From assembly GCF_001704155.1 (NCBI RefSeq), contig NZ_CP016294.1, positions 1 through 64,000 of the forward strand: a stretch of 64,000 bases of DNA, given 5' to 3'. Below, one piece after another: positions 47,336 to 58,100 of this stretch (within the stretch, counting starts at the first letter, position 1; each line of letters starts with the position of its first letter). The translations under genes and the position numbers were made by a program. The stretch is from Stenotrophomonas rhizophila. GTDB taxonomy: Bacteria > Pseudomonadota > Gammaproteobacteria > Xanthomonadales > Xanthomonadaceae. Below the pieces are notes generated by a model. That model ran no database searches. It was not told the DNA's origin and saw nothing but the letters and a program-made list of their open reading frames with translations.

Positions 47336-50300
47336 TCAACCTTGGAGGGTCGAGTGCGCCGCCAGGTACGCGCGCAGCGAGGCCGGCTTGATCGGCTTGG
47401 TCAGCAGGCGGTAACCCCGCTCGCGCGCCATGCGCTTGAGTTCGTCGCGCCCATCGGCAGTGAGCAGCGCGCCGGGAATGTCGCGCCCGGCGCGCTCGCG
47501 TAGCGCCACCAGCGTGTCCAGTCCATCCAGGCGGTCGTGCAGGTGGTAATCGACCAGCATCACGTCCGGCTGCGCCTGCACTTCCTCCAGCGCCTGGTCC
47601 ACGGTGCTGGCAGTGATCACCTGCACCTGCCAGCGGCCCAGCAACGCGCGCATGCCGTCAAGGATTTCCTGGTCGTTGTCCACGCACAGCACGCGCATGC
47701 CGGCCAGCGAATCGGTGCGGGTGCTGTGCTCGGGCACGCTGGCCTGCGCGTCGCTGGCCGGCAGATCCGGCACCTGCGCGCGCGGCAGCAGGATCGAGAA
47801 CATGCTGCCGCTGCCCACCTGGCTGCGCGCATTGAGGCGGTGGTCGAGCAGGCGCGAGATGCGCTGGCAGATAGACAGGCCCAGCCCCAGCCCCTGCTCG
47901 CCCCAGTCGAACGGCTGCTGGTAGCGATGGAACTCGTTGAAGATCTGCTGCATGTGGTGCTCGGGGATGCCCGGCCCGGTATCCCACACCTGCAGTTCGA
48001 TCTCGTCGCGGCGATGGCGCACGGCCAGCACGATGCGGCCCTGGCGGGTGTAGCGCAGCGCATTGGCCAGGAAGTTCTGCAGCACCCGGCGCAGCAGTCG
48101 GCGGTCGCTGCGCACCCAGGCCGGGCGTGCGAACAGGTCCAGGCGCAGGCCGCGCCCGGCCGCCACCGGCGAGTACTGCGCGGCCAGTTCGCGCATCAGC
48201 AGGCTCACGTCGAAATCGCCGATCACCGGGTGCAGGCCGCCGGCATCCAGCCGCGACACGTCCAGCAGCCCGTCCAGCAGTTCTTCGGCGGCACGCAGGG
48301 AGGCGTCCACGCGCTCTGCCAGGTGCCGCTGTTCATCGTTGTTGTGGTGGCTGTCGCGCAATGCCGAGGCGAACAGGCGCGCTGCGTTCAGCGGCTGCAG
48401 CACGTCATGGCTGATTGCGGCCAGGAAACGGGTCTTGGACTGCTGCGCCACTTCGGCTTCATGCGAACGTTCGGCCACGCGCTGTTCCAGCGTCTCGTTG
48501 GCTTCCAGCAGCGCGGTCTCGGCGTGTTTGTAATCGGTGATGTCGTTGTAGCTGGTGACATAGCCGCCGCCGGGCAGCGCCTGGCCGCGCATCTCGATCA
48601 CCCGGCCATCGCTGCGGGTGCGCTCGAAGATGTGCGGCGAACCGGCGCGCATGTAGCCGATGCGGCGGTTGATCTGCACGTCGATATCGCCCTCGCCCAG
48701 CTCGCCGCGCTCGGCGTTGTAGCGGATCAGGTCGGCCACCGGGCGGCCCACGTACAACATGCCATCGGGGTAGCCGAACATCTGCTGGTAGCGGCGGTTC
48801 CACGCGGTCAGGCGCATGTCCGGATCAACCACGCTGACCCCGGCACTGATGTTTTCCAGCGTGGTGGACAGGATCTCGCGGTTGAAGCGCAGTTCCTGCC
48901 CGGCCTCATCGAGTACCGCCACCACTTCGCCCAGGTCCATGCCCGAGCCGCGCAGCAGGCTGGTCAGCAGCAGGCGCGCGGAGGCCGCGCCGATCGAGGC
49001 GGCCAGCAGGCGTTCGGTGAACTGCACCCAGGCCCGGTCGGCCGGGGCCGAGGCCTGCAGCTCGCGGCCCAGCGACTGCGCCTGCTCGAAGAACGACCGG
49101 CGCGCATGGCGGTCGCCGACCACGCGCGAGGCCAGCGCCAGCAGGTCGCCCACATGCACATGGCCCGGCCACGCACCGGCCACGGAGGGGCGCTCGGCAT
49201 AGGGGTCCAGGAACGGCGCGGCGCGCAGGCGCTCGTCCACGCCGGGGCGCCAGCGCACCGACACCAGCAGCATGGCCGCGGCGTTGATCAGCAGCGACCA
49301 GAACGTGCCGTGGGTGAGCGGGTCCCAGCTGGTCATGCCGAACAGCCCCTGCGGCCGCAGCCAGGCAATGCCGAACGGTCCGTCGCTCAGCCAGGCCGCA
49401 TCCATCCAGCCGGCGTGTGTCAGCGCCGGCAGCAGCAGGGTGTAGATCCAGGTGCCGAAGCCGAGCAGGATGCCGGTCTCCACGCCCCGGCGGCTGGCAC
49501 CGCGCCAGTACAGGCCGCCGATCAGGCCCGGCGCAAACTGGGCCACCGCGGCGAATGCCATCAGCCCGTACGAGGCCAGCGTGCTGTCGTTGCTGCTGCC
49601 GCGGTAGTAGCTGTACGCGGCCAGCGCCAGCAGCAGGATCGCCATGCGGCGGATCCACAACACCCGCGAAGCGACGTCGGCCGCTTCCTGGTGGTCGCCA
49701 CTGCGGCGCAGCAGCACCGGCATCACCAGGTCGTTGCTGACCATGGTGGCCAGCGCGATGGAGGACACGATGACCATGCCGGTGGCAGCCGAGAAGCCGC
49801 CCACGTAGGCCACCAGCGCCAGGAATTTACGGCCTTCGGCCAACGGCAGGGCCAGCACCATGCTGTCGTCGGCGATGCTGCCGCCGGTGCCGAACAGGGT
49901 CACACCGGCCGTGGCGATCGGAATCACCATCGCCGAAATGATGATCAGGTAGCCGCCGAACATCCAGCGCGCGCGGCGCACATCGCGCACGTCGCCGCAT
50001 TCCACCACCGCCACGTGGAACTGGCGCGGCAGGCACACGATGGCCAGGAAGCTGAGCAGGGTCTGTGAGATGAAGCCCACCGGCGGCAGCCCGGTGAACA
50101 GCGTATGTGCGCTGCGCACCACGGTTTCGCCGCGGTCGGCCAGCCACAGGTAGGCGAACAGGCCCAGCGCCACCATCGCGATCAGCTTGATCATCGATTC
50201 CAGTGCGATGGCCAGCATCATGCCGTGGTGGTGTTCGGTGGCATCCACCTGGCGGGTGCCGAACAGGGTGGCAAACAGCGCCATCAGCAGCGCCACGTAC

Positions 50301-50788
50301 AACGCCGGGTCGCTGAACCAGCCGGTGGGCCCGACGCTGCCGGTCAGCACCTGCAGGCTCATCGCCACGGCTTTGTACTGCAGGGCGAGGTAGGGAACGA
50401 TGCCGATCAGCGCGATCACCGCCACCAGCGCGGCCAGCCGTCGCGAGCGGCCGAACCGCGAGGAGATGAAATCGGCGATGGATACCACGTTCTGGCTGCG
50501 CGCGATCAGCGCCAGGCGTTCGATGATGCGCCAGCCAAACAGCAGCAGCAGCAGCGGGCCCAGGTAGATCGGCAGGTAGCCGATGCCGTTGCGCACCGCC
50601 GTGCCCACCGCCCCGTAGAAGGTCCACGACGAGCAGTACACCGCCAGCGCCAGGCTGTAGACCACCGGGCGCAGCCACGGGCGGTCGGGGTACATGGGAC
50701 GGCGGTCGCCCCACCAGGCCACGCCGAACAACAGGGCGGCATAGGCCACCGACACCAGCAGCAGGATCCAGCTAGAAACCACGGGCAT
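47336..50788 (-). CDS. crbS: Hybrid histidine kinase with sodium:solute symporter domain (CrbS-like)
   Basis: An 1150-residue sensor. Residues 1-510 form an SLC5-type transporter domain with about 13 helices, 510-635 a STAC-like linker, and 635-760 a PAS domain (NISAGVSVVDPDMRLTAWNR). The kinase core has His794 in AISHDVLQPL and ATP-lid motifs WDTGPGIPE and GLGLGLSICQRI. The receiver (1031-1150) has phospho-acceptor Asp1080. This layout defines CrbS, which with CrbR controls acs in Pseudomonas and Vibrio. It is 45 bases after another kinase gene on the same strand. Confidence 0.93.
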   Translation of the reverse strand: MPVVSSWILLLVSVAYAALLFGVAWWGDRRPMYPDRPWLRPVVYSLALAVYCSSWTFYGAVGTAVRNGIGYLPIYLGPLLLLLFGWRIIERLALIARSQNVVSIADFISSRFGRSRRLAALVAVIALIGIVPYLALQYKAVAMSLQVLTGSVGPTGWFSDPALYVALLMALFATLFGTRQVDATEHHHGMMLAIALESMIKLIAMVALGLFAYLWLADRGETVVRSAHTLFTGLPPVGFISQTLLSFLAIVCLPRQFHVAVVECGDVRDVRRARWMFGGYLIIISAMVIPIATAGVTLFGTGGSIADDSMVLALPLAEGRKFLALVAYVGGFSAATGMVIVSSIALATMVSNDLVMPVLLRRSGDHQEAADVASRVLWIRRMAILLLALAAYSYYRGSSNDSTLASYGLMAFAAVAQFAPGLIGGLYWRGASRRGVETGILLGFGTWIYTLLLPALTHAGWMDAAWLSDGPFGIAWLRPQGLFGMTSWDPLTHGTFWSLLINAAAMLLVSVRWRPGVDERLRAAPFLDPYAERPSVAGAWPGHVHVGDLLALASRVVGDRHARRSFFEQAQSLGRELQASAPADRAWVQFTERLLAASIGAASARLLLTSLLRGSGMDLGEVVAVLDEAGQELRFNREILSTTLENISAGVSVVDPDMRLTAWNRRYQQMFGYPDGMLYVGRPVADLIRYNAERGELGEGDIDVQINRRIGYMRAGSPHIFERTRSDGRVIEMRGQALPGGGYVTSYNDITDYKHAETALLEANETLEQRVAERSHEAEVAQQSKTRFLAAISHDVLQPLNAARLFASALRDSHHNNDEQRHLAERVDASLRAAEELLDGLLDVSRLDAGGLHPVIGDFDVSLLMRELAAQYSPVAAGRGLRLDLFARPAWVRSDRRLLRRVLQNFLANALRYTRQGRIVLAVRHRRDEIELQVWDTGPGIPEHHMQQIFNEFHRYQQPFDWGEQGLGLGLSICQRISRLLDHRLNARSQVGSGSMFSILLPRAQVPDLPASDAQASVPEHSTRTDSLAGMRVLCVDNDQEILDGMRALLGRWQVQVITASTVDQALEEVQAQPDVMLVDYHLHDRLDGLDTLVALRERAGRDIPGALLTADGRDELKRMARERGYRLLTKPIKPASLRAYLAAHSTLQG

Positions 50789-50833
50789 GTTTCCGCAAGC
50801 GCAGGCCGCAGTGTAGCCGCTGCACGCCCCTGC

Positions 50834-52180
50834 TCACGCCGCCAGCGGACGCGACGGCAGCTGCAGATCGATCCGGGTGCCCTCGCCCGGGCGGCTGTGC
50901 ACCTGCACCGCACCGCCGGCCGCCTCCACCAGGCTGGCGGTCACCGCCAGGCCCAGGCCGGTACCCTGTCCCACCGGCTTGGTGGTGAAGAACGGTTCGA
51001 GGCAGCGCGCGCGCACCGTTTCGCTCATGCCCTGGCCGGTGTCCTGCAACTGCAGGACCACGCGTCCGTCGGTATCGGGAGGCTGCAGGCGCAGCGTGAA
51101 CCGGCCACCGTCGGGCATGGCCTGGCTGGCATTGACCGCCAGGCTGAGCAGGATCGATTCGAGCTGGGCCGGGTCGAAGTGGATCAGCCGCTGCACGTCG
51201 CCGGTTTCCACTTCGCAGTGCACGCGGTCATCGAACACCTGCTGCAGCGTGGGCGCCATCGCCGCCAGCGTGGCGGCCGCGTCCAGCAGCTGCGGTCGGC
51301 CCGGCTCGAGCCGGCTGAAATCCAGCAGGCGCCGGCTCACCGCGCTGGCCCGCCGGGTCGCCGAATCCGCGCCCTGCAGGGCCGCCTGCAGGGTCTCGCC
51401 CTCGCTGCGCCGCGCCTTGGCCACGTAGCCCTGTATGAGCGCCAGCAGGTGGTTGAAATCGTGCGCGATGCCGCTGGCCAGGCGACCTACGTTGTCCATC
51501 TTCATGGCATGCACGAGCTGGTCGCGCGAACGCTCGCGGGCCTGCATCTCCACCTGCAGCTCGTCGCGCTTGCGGGCCAGTTCCTGGCTGCGCTGGTGAG
51601 CCTCCTGCAGGCTTTCACGCAGGCCGGTCACGCTGTGGTGGAGCAGCCAGGCAGTCATGACGGTGCCGAATGCCGACACTGCCAGGTCACTGGTCGCGTG
51701 CAGCACCCGGTCGGTCCGGAACAGGCCCGACGCCGCGTCGACCCAGCCGCCCAAGGCCATCAGCCCGCACAGCCATGCCGCGGTCCAGGCCAGCGGACGG
51801 CGGCCAAGCACCGCCGCCACCAACAGCACCGGCACCAGCTGCACCAGCTGCACCCGCAGCTGGGCGGCCAGTCCCCAGTACCCGTAGGCCAGCACCAGCA
51901 GCAGCAGTTCACCGGTCAGGAACACCACGGCGGCATGCAGGCTGCGGCCGGCCCGGTGCTCGATCAGGCACAGCAGGCATAACAGCAGGTGGGCGGCGGC
52001 CATGGCCGGGACCATCATGTCCAGGCCCGCCCCGAGCCGAAACGCCGTCCACGCCGCCAGCAACGGGTGGTACAGCCCCACCAGCAGCAGCAGGCTGCCC
52101 AGCATGGCATCGGTACGCCGACCAAGCCCGGCAGGGCGTTCAGCAGCGGCGGCGCGGGTGGAAGGCGACGACTCGGGCAT
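50834..52180 (-). CDS. Membrane histidine kinase with HDFN H-box
   Basis: A 448-residue sensor kinase. Five or six membrane helices make up the first half with no obvious extracytoplasmic domain; a coiled linker then leads to the H-box VGRLASGIAHDFNHLLALIQ, of the HDFN type. ATP-binding motifs follow: VNASQAMPDGG, QDTGQGMS and GTGLGLAV. No receiver is attached, so a separate regulator is needed. The ATG at 52180 is preferred. It precedes crbS on the same strand and is divergent from the GGDEF gene. The signal is unknown. Confidence 0.88.
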   Translation of the reverse strand: MPESSPSTRAAAAERPAGLGRRTDAMLGSLLLLVGLYHPLLAAWTAFRLGAGLDMMVPAMAAAHLLLCLLCLIEHRAGRSLHAAVVFLTGELLLLVLAYGYWGLAAQLRVQLVQLVPVLLVAAVLGRRPLAWTAAWLCGLMALGGWVDAASGLFRTDRVLHATSDLAVSAFGTVMTAWLLHHSVTGLRESLQEAHQRSQELARKRDELQVEMQARERSRDQLVHAMKMDNVGRLASGIAHDFNHLLALIQGYVAKARRSEGETLQAALQGADSATRRASAVSRRLLDFSRLEPGRPQLLDAAATLAAMAPTLQQVFDDRVHCEVETGDVQRLIHFDPAQLESILLSLAVNASQAMPDGGRFTLRLQPPDTDGRVVLQLQDTGQGMSETVRARCLEPFFTTKPVGQGTGLGLAVTASLVEAAGGAVQVHSRPGEGTRIDLQLPSRPLAA

Positions 52181-52282
52181 GCGGCAGGGAATGGCGGGCG
52201 GCGCCGGCGCGCGGCGGCAACATCGGTATATTAGCAGTGCGCTGTAGATCGTCTGCACTCGACCGGGGAAGTCGTTGTCGCC

Positions 52283-54154
52283 ATGCCTATGTTGTCGCTA
52301 GTCCGGCGCGGACTGCCTGCGCTTGCCGTTGTGCTGTCCTTGGCCGCGCCGCCCGCCCAGGCACAGCGCCCGCTCGACGCAGCGCCGCAGATGGCGCAGG
52401 TGGAACAGTGCCATGCCCTGCTCACCAGCGAACCGCAGGCCTCGCTGCAGCTCGCACGCAGCCTGTTGGCCGCGCCCTCGCTGTCCACCTCGATGGAAAT
52501 CGGCGCGGTCGGCTGCCTGGGGGTGGCGCTGCGGGCGCTGGGGCAGCTGGACCAGACCACCGACCTGCCCGACCGACTGCTGGCGGCCGCGGCGCGCGCC
52601 GACGCCAGCCCCGACGATATCCAGCGCGCCCGGACCATGGCCGCGCACCTGCTGCTGTGGCGCGGCGATCACGCGCGCGCGCTCGGCTTGACCGGCACCC
52701 TGCTGGACGATGCGGTGCGGCAACGCGACGTGCAGGGCCAGATCGGCGCGTTGATGCAGATCGCGATGATCCGTGGCGACGCGATGGGCGATGCCGAAGG
52801 CGCCCTCACCTACCTGCACAAGGCCACGCAGCTCAGCGACCACCTGCACCGGCCGCCGAACCCGGGCGACCTGATCCTGTACTACAACTATGGGTATGCG
52901 CTGCTGATGCTGCAGCGGTACGAGGAAGCCTCCGCAGCCTTCAAGCGCGCTGAAGCGATCGGAACGCGGCTGAGCGGCCAGGACGTGTTCCTGCATCGCA
53001 TCGCCAGCCATCGCGCCGAAATCCTGCGCGTGTCGGGGCAGCGGGAGGCCGCCGAGGCAGCGCTGCGCGGCGTGCTGGCCTGGCAGGGAAAGCAGGATCC
53101 GCAGGGCCAGGTGGTGACCCTGCAGCGCCTGGCACGGCTGGCGATGGACCGGGGCAACGCCGCGGTGGCGCTGCCGCTGGCCACCCAGGCACAGGGCCTG
53201 GCAGAGCACGGGCGGTTCGTGGAAGAAGTCCGCAATGGCCTGGACCTGCTCGGTGACATCCACACCCTGCTGGGTCACCGCGAGCAGGCGCTGCAGTACG
53301 TACGCCAGGGCCGCGCGATGGACCAGGCGCGCAGCAAGGGCGAGACCCTCACCCAGCTGGCCAGGCTGCAGGCCTCGGCCGAACGCAGCATCCATCCCGC
53401 CCAGGTCAATGCCGAACAGGACCTGGGCCGCGTGCGCGTGCTGCGCAACAGCGCGGTGATCGCTTTCCTCACCGTCGCGGTGATTGCCACGGTGCTCGTG
53501 CTGCGGCTGCGCCAGCAGCGCGGCCAGCTCACCGCGCTCAGCCGGACCGACAGCGTCACCGGGCTGCCCAATCGCCGCGAGGCCGAGCGCAGGCTCGACG
53601 AACGCGCCGCAGGCCACGATGCCGCAGAGCGCAGCGCGCTCCTGCTGATCGAACTGGACGACTTCAAAGCGCTGAACGAGCGCCATGGACAAGCAGCCGG
53701 CGACAGCGTGCTGCGTGCCGTGGGCGAATGCCTGCGTGCGGCCTGCGACCGGCACGACCTGCTGGCACGCTGGGGCGGCGCAGCCTTCCTGGTGGCGCGC
53801 CACGACACCGGCGCGGAAGCGGCACAGGCCCTGGCCGGGCACCTGCGGCTGGCCATCGAGCGGCTGGTGGTGGATCTCGCCCCCGGTCAGCACCTGACCC
53901 TGACCGCCAGCGTGGGCATGGCACCGCTGCCGTTGTTCGGCGATGCACCGGCGGAGCGGGATGACAGCCTGCGCGCTGCCGACCGTGCACTGCAGGGCGC
54001 CCGCCAGGGAGGGCGCAATGCATGGGCAGGGATATGGGGCGAAGACGGGACGCAGGCACCGCATCTGTATGCGGTGCTGGGAAATCCGGAAGAGGCCGCG
54101 GCAGCCGGGTGGGTGCGACTCAGCGGCAGCCGGCCCATTCGCTGGGATGTGTGA
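52283..54154 (+). CDS. TPR-like and degenerate GGDEF domain membrane protein
   Basis: A 623-residue protein. A signal peptide (RRGLPALAVVLSLAAPPAQA) leads to a helical repeat periplasmic part of about 350 residues. A membrane helix (VIAFLTVAVIATVLVLRL) then leads to a GGDEF-like domain (SRTDSVTGLPNRREAERRLD, then LLLIELDDFKALNERHGQAA). The signature reads RWGGAAFLV where GGDEF is expected, so c-di-GMP synthesis is unlikely and the domain may sense a nucleotide or act as a scaffold. It is divergent from the HDFN kinase gene across 102 bases. Confidence 0.88.
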   Translation: MPMLSLVRRGLPALAVVLSLAAPPAQAQRPLDAAPQMAQVEQCHALLTSEPQASLQLARSLLAAPSLSTSMEIGAVGCLGVALRALGQLDQTTDLPDRLLAAAARADASPDDIQRARTMAAHLLLWRGDHARALGLTGTLLDDAVRQRDVQGQIGALMQIAMIRGDAMGDAEGALTYLHKATQLSDHLHRPPNPGDLILYYNYGYALLMLQRYEEASAAFKRAEAIGTRLSGQDVFLHRIASHRAEILRVSGQREAAEAALRGVLAWQGKQDPQGQVVTLQRLARLAMDRGNAAVALPLATQAQGLAEHGRFVEEVRNGLDLLGDIHTLLGHREQALQYVRQGRAMDQARSKGETLTQLARLQASAERSIHPAQVNAEQDLGRVRVLRNSAVIAFLTVAVIATVLVLRLRQQRGQLTALSRTDSVTGLPNRREAERRLDERAAGHDAAERSALLLIELDDFKALNERHGQAAGDSVLRAVGECLRAACDRHDLLARWGGAAFLVARHDTGAEAAQALAGHLRLAIERLVVDLAPGQHLTLTASVGMAPLPLFGDAPAERDDSLRAADRALQGARQGGRNAWAGIWGEDGTQAPHLYAVLGNPEEAAAAGWVRLSGSRPIRWDV

Positions 54155-54165
54155 TGGATCCGACG

Positions 54166-55176
54166 TCAGCGGATGACGTCGAACCGCACTTCCACCCGCC
54201 GGTTGGGCAGCAGGCATTCCAGCAACGCCGCGCGCGGGCGCACGCTGTCGCACTGCTGCACCTGCTGCGTGTCACCCCGGTATTCGTAACGGATCGTCGC
54301 CGGGTCCAGCCCGCGTCCGATCAGCAGCTCGCGCACCGTGCGCGCGCGCCGCTCGGAGAGCGCCTGGTTGGCGTCGAACCCGCGCCCCTGCAGGCGGTCG
54401 GCATGCCCGACCAGCGTGACGCCCTGCAGCTTCAGCTTCTCCACGGCGATGCTGGCCAGCGCGCGGTCGATGCTCTCCAGCGAGTAGGTGCGGATGTCGC
54501 GGTAGCCGTCGCGGTCGAACTCGAACAGCACGTTGGCCACCAGTGGGCCCGGTGCGGCGATGGCCGCCGGGGCCGCGTCGCACTGGCGGGCCAGCGCTTC
54601 GGCGTCGTTGACCAGCTCCTCGGCAATCTGGATGTACGGCTTGGAGTGCCGCCACTGCTGCTGGTTGAATTCGTTGCCGGCGTGCACCAGCTCGACCTCG
54701 CCGCAGGCCACCTGCTGCGCCGCGCAGGCAAAGCCCGGCGTGCCATGCAGCACGCGCAGGCGCTGCCACAGGTCGTCGCGCAGGTACTTCGCGTTGTTGA
54801 CCAGCGGCGTGTCGGTGGGCAGCGGGCTGGCGCCCTGTTCCATGCCGATGATCAGCCGCTCGGATTCACCCAGCGCCGCCTGCGGGAAATCGCTGCGGTC
54901 ATTGCGGCTGTATTCGTGGAAGGACACGTCCAGCCAGCACTGTGCCTTGGACAGGTGGTAGTCGCGGATCGGGCGGCCGCCATCGTTGAGCGCCTGGATG
55001 CGGCCCTGGGTGGCCTCATACGTGGCATGGTCGGCATGGATCGCCTCGTCAGTGATGCGCTGCTGCTGCGGCAGCAGTTGCGCCGTCTGGGCGTGTGCGG
55101 CACCGGCAAGCGCGGCAAGGACCGCCGCGCCCAGCAGCGGGCGCGCAGAACGGAAGATCAGGTTGGCGTTGTTCAT
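54166..55176 (-). CDS. OmpA-family peptidoglycan-binding protein
   Basis: A 336-residue exported protein with a signal peptide (RPLLGAAVLAALAGAAHAQ). An N-terminal region of about 200 residues, with cysteines in QCWLDV and GFACAAQQVAC, precedes a C-terminal OmpA domain containing VLFEFDRDGYRDI and VGHADRLQGRGF, then NQALSERRARTVRELLIG. The Asp and Arg residues used for peptidoglycan contact are kept. It is the last gene of the three-gene operon, 10 bases after the large barrel gene, so it probably tethers that system to the cell wall. Confidence 0.92.
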   Translation of the reverse strand: MNNANLIFRSARPLLGAAVLAALAGAAHAQTAQLLPQQQRITDEAIHADHATYEATQGRIQALNDGGRPIRDYHLSKAQCWLDVSFHEYSRNDRSDFPQAALGESERLIIGMEQGASPLPTDTPLVNNAKYLRDDLWQRLRVLHGTPGFACAAQQVACGEVELVHAGNEFNQQQWRHSKPYIQIAEELVNDAEALARQCDAAPAAIAAPGPLVANVLFEFDRDGYRDIRTYSLESIDRALASIAVEKLKLQGVTLVGHADRLQGRGFDANQALSERRARTVRELLIGRGLDPATIRYEYRGDTQQVQQCDSVRPRAALLECLLPNRRVEVRFDVIR

Positions 55177-55186
55177 CAGGGCATCC

Positions 55187-58100
55187 TCAGCGTGCCGGGT
55201 CGCGGTAGCGGACGGGGTCCGGCCGGAAAAGGTCTTCGTCGAACTTGAAGCGCAGGCGCACGAATACGCCCTGCTGGGTGTACTCATAGCCGTTCAGGTC
55301 GCGGTCGCCGGCAAAGCCGGTCCAGTTGTAGCCGGCCGACAGCCACAGGTTCTGGCGCAGCAGGCGGCCGACTTCCATGCCGTAGGCGTACTGGTTGGCG
55401 CCGCTCTGGCCGCGGAAAGTGGAGCCGAGCACGCCGATGTCCCAGTTCTCGGTGATGTCATAGACCACCCGCCCGGACAGCAGCGTGGCGCGGAAGTCAC
55501 TGTTGACCCGACCCCCGTCGGCGTAGGCGAACTGATCCTGCTGCCACTTGCCGGCCACGCGCCCGGTGAACCACCACGGCCGCGACGGATGCCAATCGGC
55601 ATGGGCAGAGACAATGTGCGCGCGGGTGCGCACGTCCTGGCTGCTGCCATCCACGGTGCTGCCATCGACCAGGGTCAGCCCGCTCTCGTCGCGCTCGAGC
55701 TTGTACTCGTAACGGGCCAGCGCGTTGATCCGGTTGCGGTCGGTATCGCGGTAGGCCACGCCCAGCTGGAAGCGGTCCTGCAGCACGTCGCCGCGTGCGT
55801 CATACCGCGTGCTCAGCAGGTAGTTGCGGGCCAGCAGGGTCCAGTCGCGGCTGAGCTTGCGGGCCAGCATGAACTGCAGCAGCGTGGTGTTGAACGCCTC
55901 ATTGGTGTCGGTGTCCGGCACGTCTTCAGAGATGCGGTGCTCGGCCCGTATCGCACCGCGCCACAGCGGGTTGGCGCCGTAGTCCAAGGCCAGCGCCAGG
56001 CCGGTGCTGTCACCGGTGCTGCCGTCGATCACCTTCACGTGCTCGGCCGAACTGGACAAGCGCAGGCCCTCGGCGATGTCCCAGTTGTTGCGGATACCCG
56101 AGGCGGCCTGTACATCGCGGCCACTGATCGCATCGCGCAGGCGGTACTCGCTGAAGGTCTGGGTATCGCGCAGGTAGCTGCTGTCGATACCGAACACCAG
56201 CGCGTCGGCCTCGCGGTCGGTGGTGGTGATGCCGTAGGCGCTGGTCAGGCCGGTCTGCTTTTCGTAGCGGCCGTAAAGGCGGCTGCGTTCGAACACCTGG
56301 TAATCCAACCCGGCGGCCAGGCGCCGACGTTCTTCGCCGCTCACGCTGTGCTCGATCTCGGCACCACTGCTGAGCTTGTCGCTCAGGCGGTAGCCCAGAC
56401 CGAAGCGGGCGCTGTCCGATTCCAGCTCGGTGCCCACCGGCAGGTCGCTGGTGATCGGGCTGCCGGTACTGCTGCCGTTGATCACCATCAACCCGGTGGC
56501 CGGGTCCAGCGCCTGCTGGCCGTAGCCGAGCGCGCCGCCACCGGCACCGGTGGCGAAGCCGCCGGTCAGGCCACCGGCATTGCCGAACGGCACCCCCGAC
56601 GACCACGGCGAGGTCACGCCGATGGTTTCGCGGATGCTGCGCACGCCCAGGTCCACGGTCAGTCGTTCAGTAGCCCCAATGCGCACGCCGGCGCCACCAG
56701 CATCGCGCTTGCCACCGTCCGGGTTGCGGTCTTCGCTGCGCAGGCCTTCCACGTACAGCTCCAGCCGCGGCCCAAGCTGGTAGGCCACCCGCGCGTTGTA
56801 CTCACCGCGGCCGCCGTACAGCGGCGCGGCCGGGTTGTTGAACGCCGGGTCGGTACGGGCGGCAAACAGACGCGCTTCCAGCTTCTCGGTCTGGTGCGCG
56901 AATTCCACGCGCCAGGCAACACCTTCCACGTCGCCGGTGACGTCCTTCAGGCCCTGCGAGGTGATCTGGTTGATGCTGTTGGTATTGACCTCGCTCTGGG
57001 TGCGCGCGAACTCGGCCACCAGCAGGGTGTTGTCGCCGAACCGATAGCTGGCGTTGGCGCTGCCCATTCGGAATTCCGCATACGGGTTGCGGTCATCCAC
57101 CGCCGCCGCGCCGACTTCCAGCCTGTCGGTGAGCTTCACCTGCGCGTCGGCTCCCACCACCCAGAACTTCTCGGTGTCCTGGTCCAGTTCATAGGTAATG
57201 CGCAGCGAGACCGGGTTGAGGTCGCTGTCGAAGGCCGGCAGGAACTGGTTGAGCAGGATGCGGCCGGAGAACGGCTCGAAGCTGTAGTCCACCAGCCGCG
57301 CCAACGGCCGCACCGACACGATGCGGGTGGGCTGGTTGCGGTCGCGCGAGATGACTTCGACACGCTCGCTGCCTTCCAGCACCGCGTTGTTGCGCAGCGC
57401 GTAGGGACCACTGCCCTGGCTGCGGAACTCTTCGATCACCTGGCGCAGGGAATCTTCGATGGCGAACACGTTGCTGCGCACGCGCTCGCTTTCGAAATGC
57501 CAGCCCAGCCCGGTGGCGGTGCGGTTGTAGGTCCCCAGGCTGCGCTGCGGAATCGGACCGCTGCCGCCGATCCCGGTGGCCGTGGCCAGCCCGTCGCCGG
57601 TCTGGAAATCGCCGTAGAGCAGGTAGCTGCGCTTGTTGTCGATGCGCACGTACAGGCGCTCGGCCGAGCGCGCGTCGAAGCCGCGCAGCGACGCGTCGCC
57701 GTAGACCGGGTAGAACTCCTCGGGCTGGATGTCACGCAGCAGGCGGCCGCGGGTGTCCTTGTCCGAATCGTAGGCGGCAGTGAGCAGCGCATCGCCCTTG
57801 ATCCGGCCCTTGACGAAGAACGCGGTGCGCGCGGCGGCGTTGGCCTTGCCGTTGTTGAACTGGCGCTCCCAGCGACGGATGTCGCGGTCGAACGCGTCGT
57901 TGTGCTCCACCGGCGAAACCAGGCTGCCATTGCCGTGGCGACGGAAGTTGACCACGCCTTCGATGAGGCCGGTGGCGATCATCTCGCGCATCTCCGGCAC
58001 GAAGCCGATGCTGCCCTGCGCGGTTTCGGCCCCGGCGGTGATCCGCAGCAGCACATCCTGGGGCTCGTGCGGCGCGACCAGGTCGAACTCGGCCACGCCA

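Noticed and set aside
46116..47339. ATG at 47339 as the start of the orphan gene
   Set aside because: The first 26 residues are basic and unlike the rest, and a GTG at 47261 has a well-placed GGAG.
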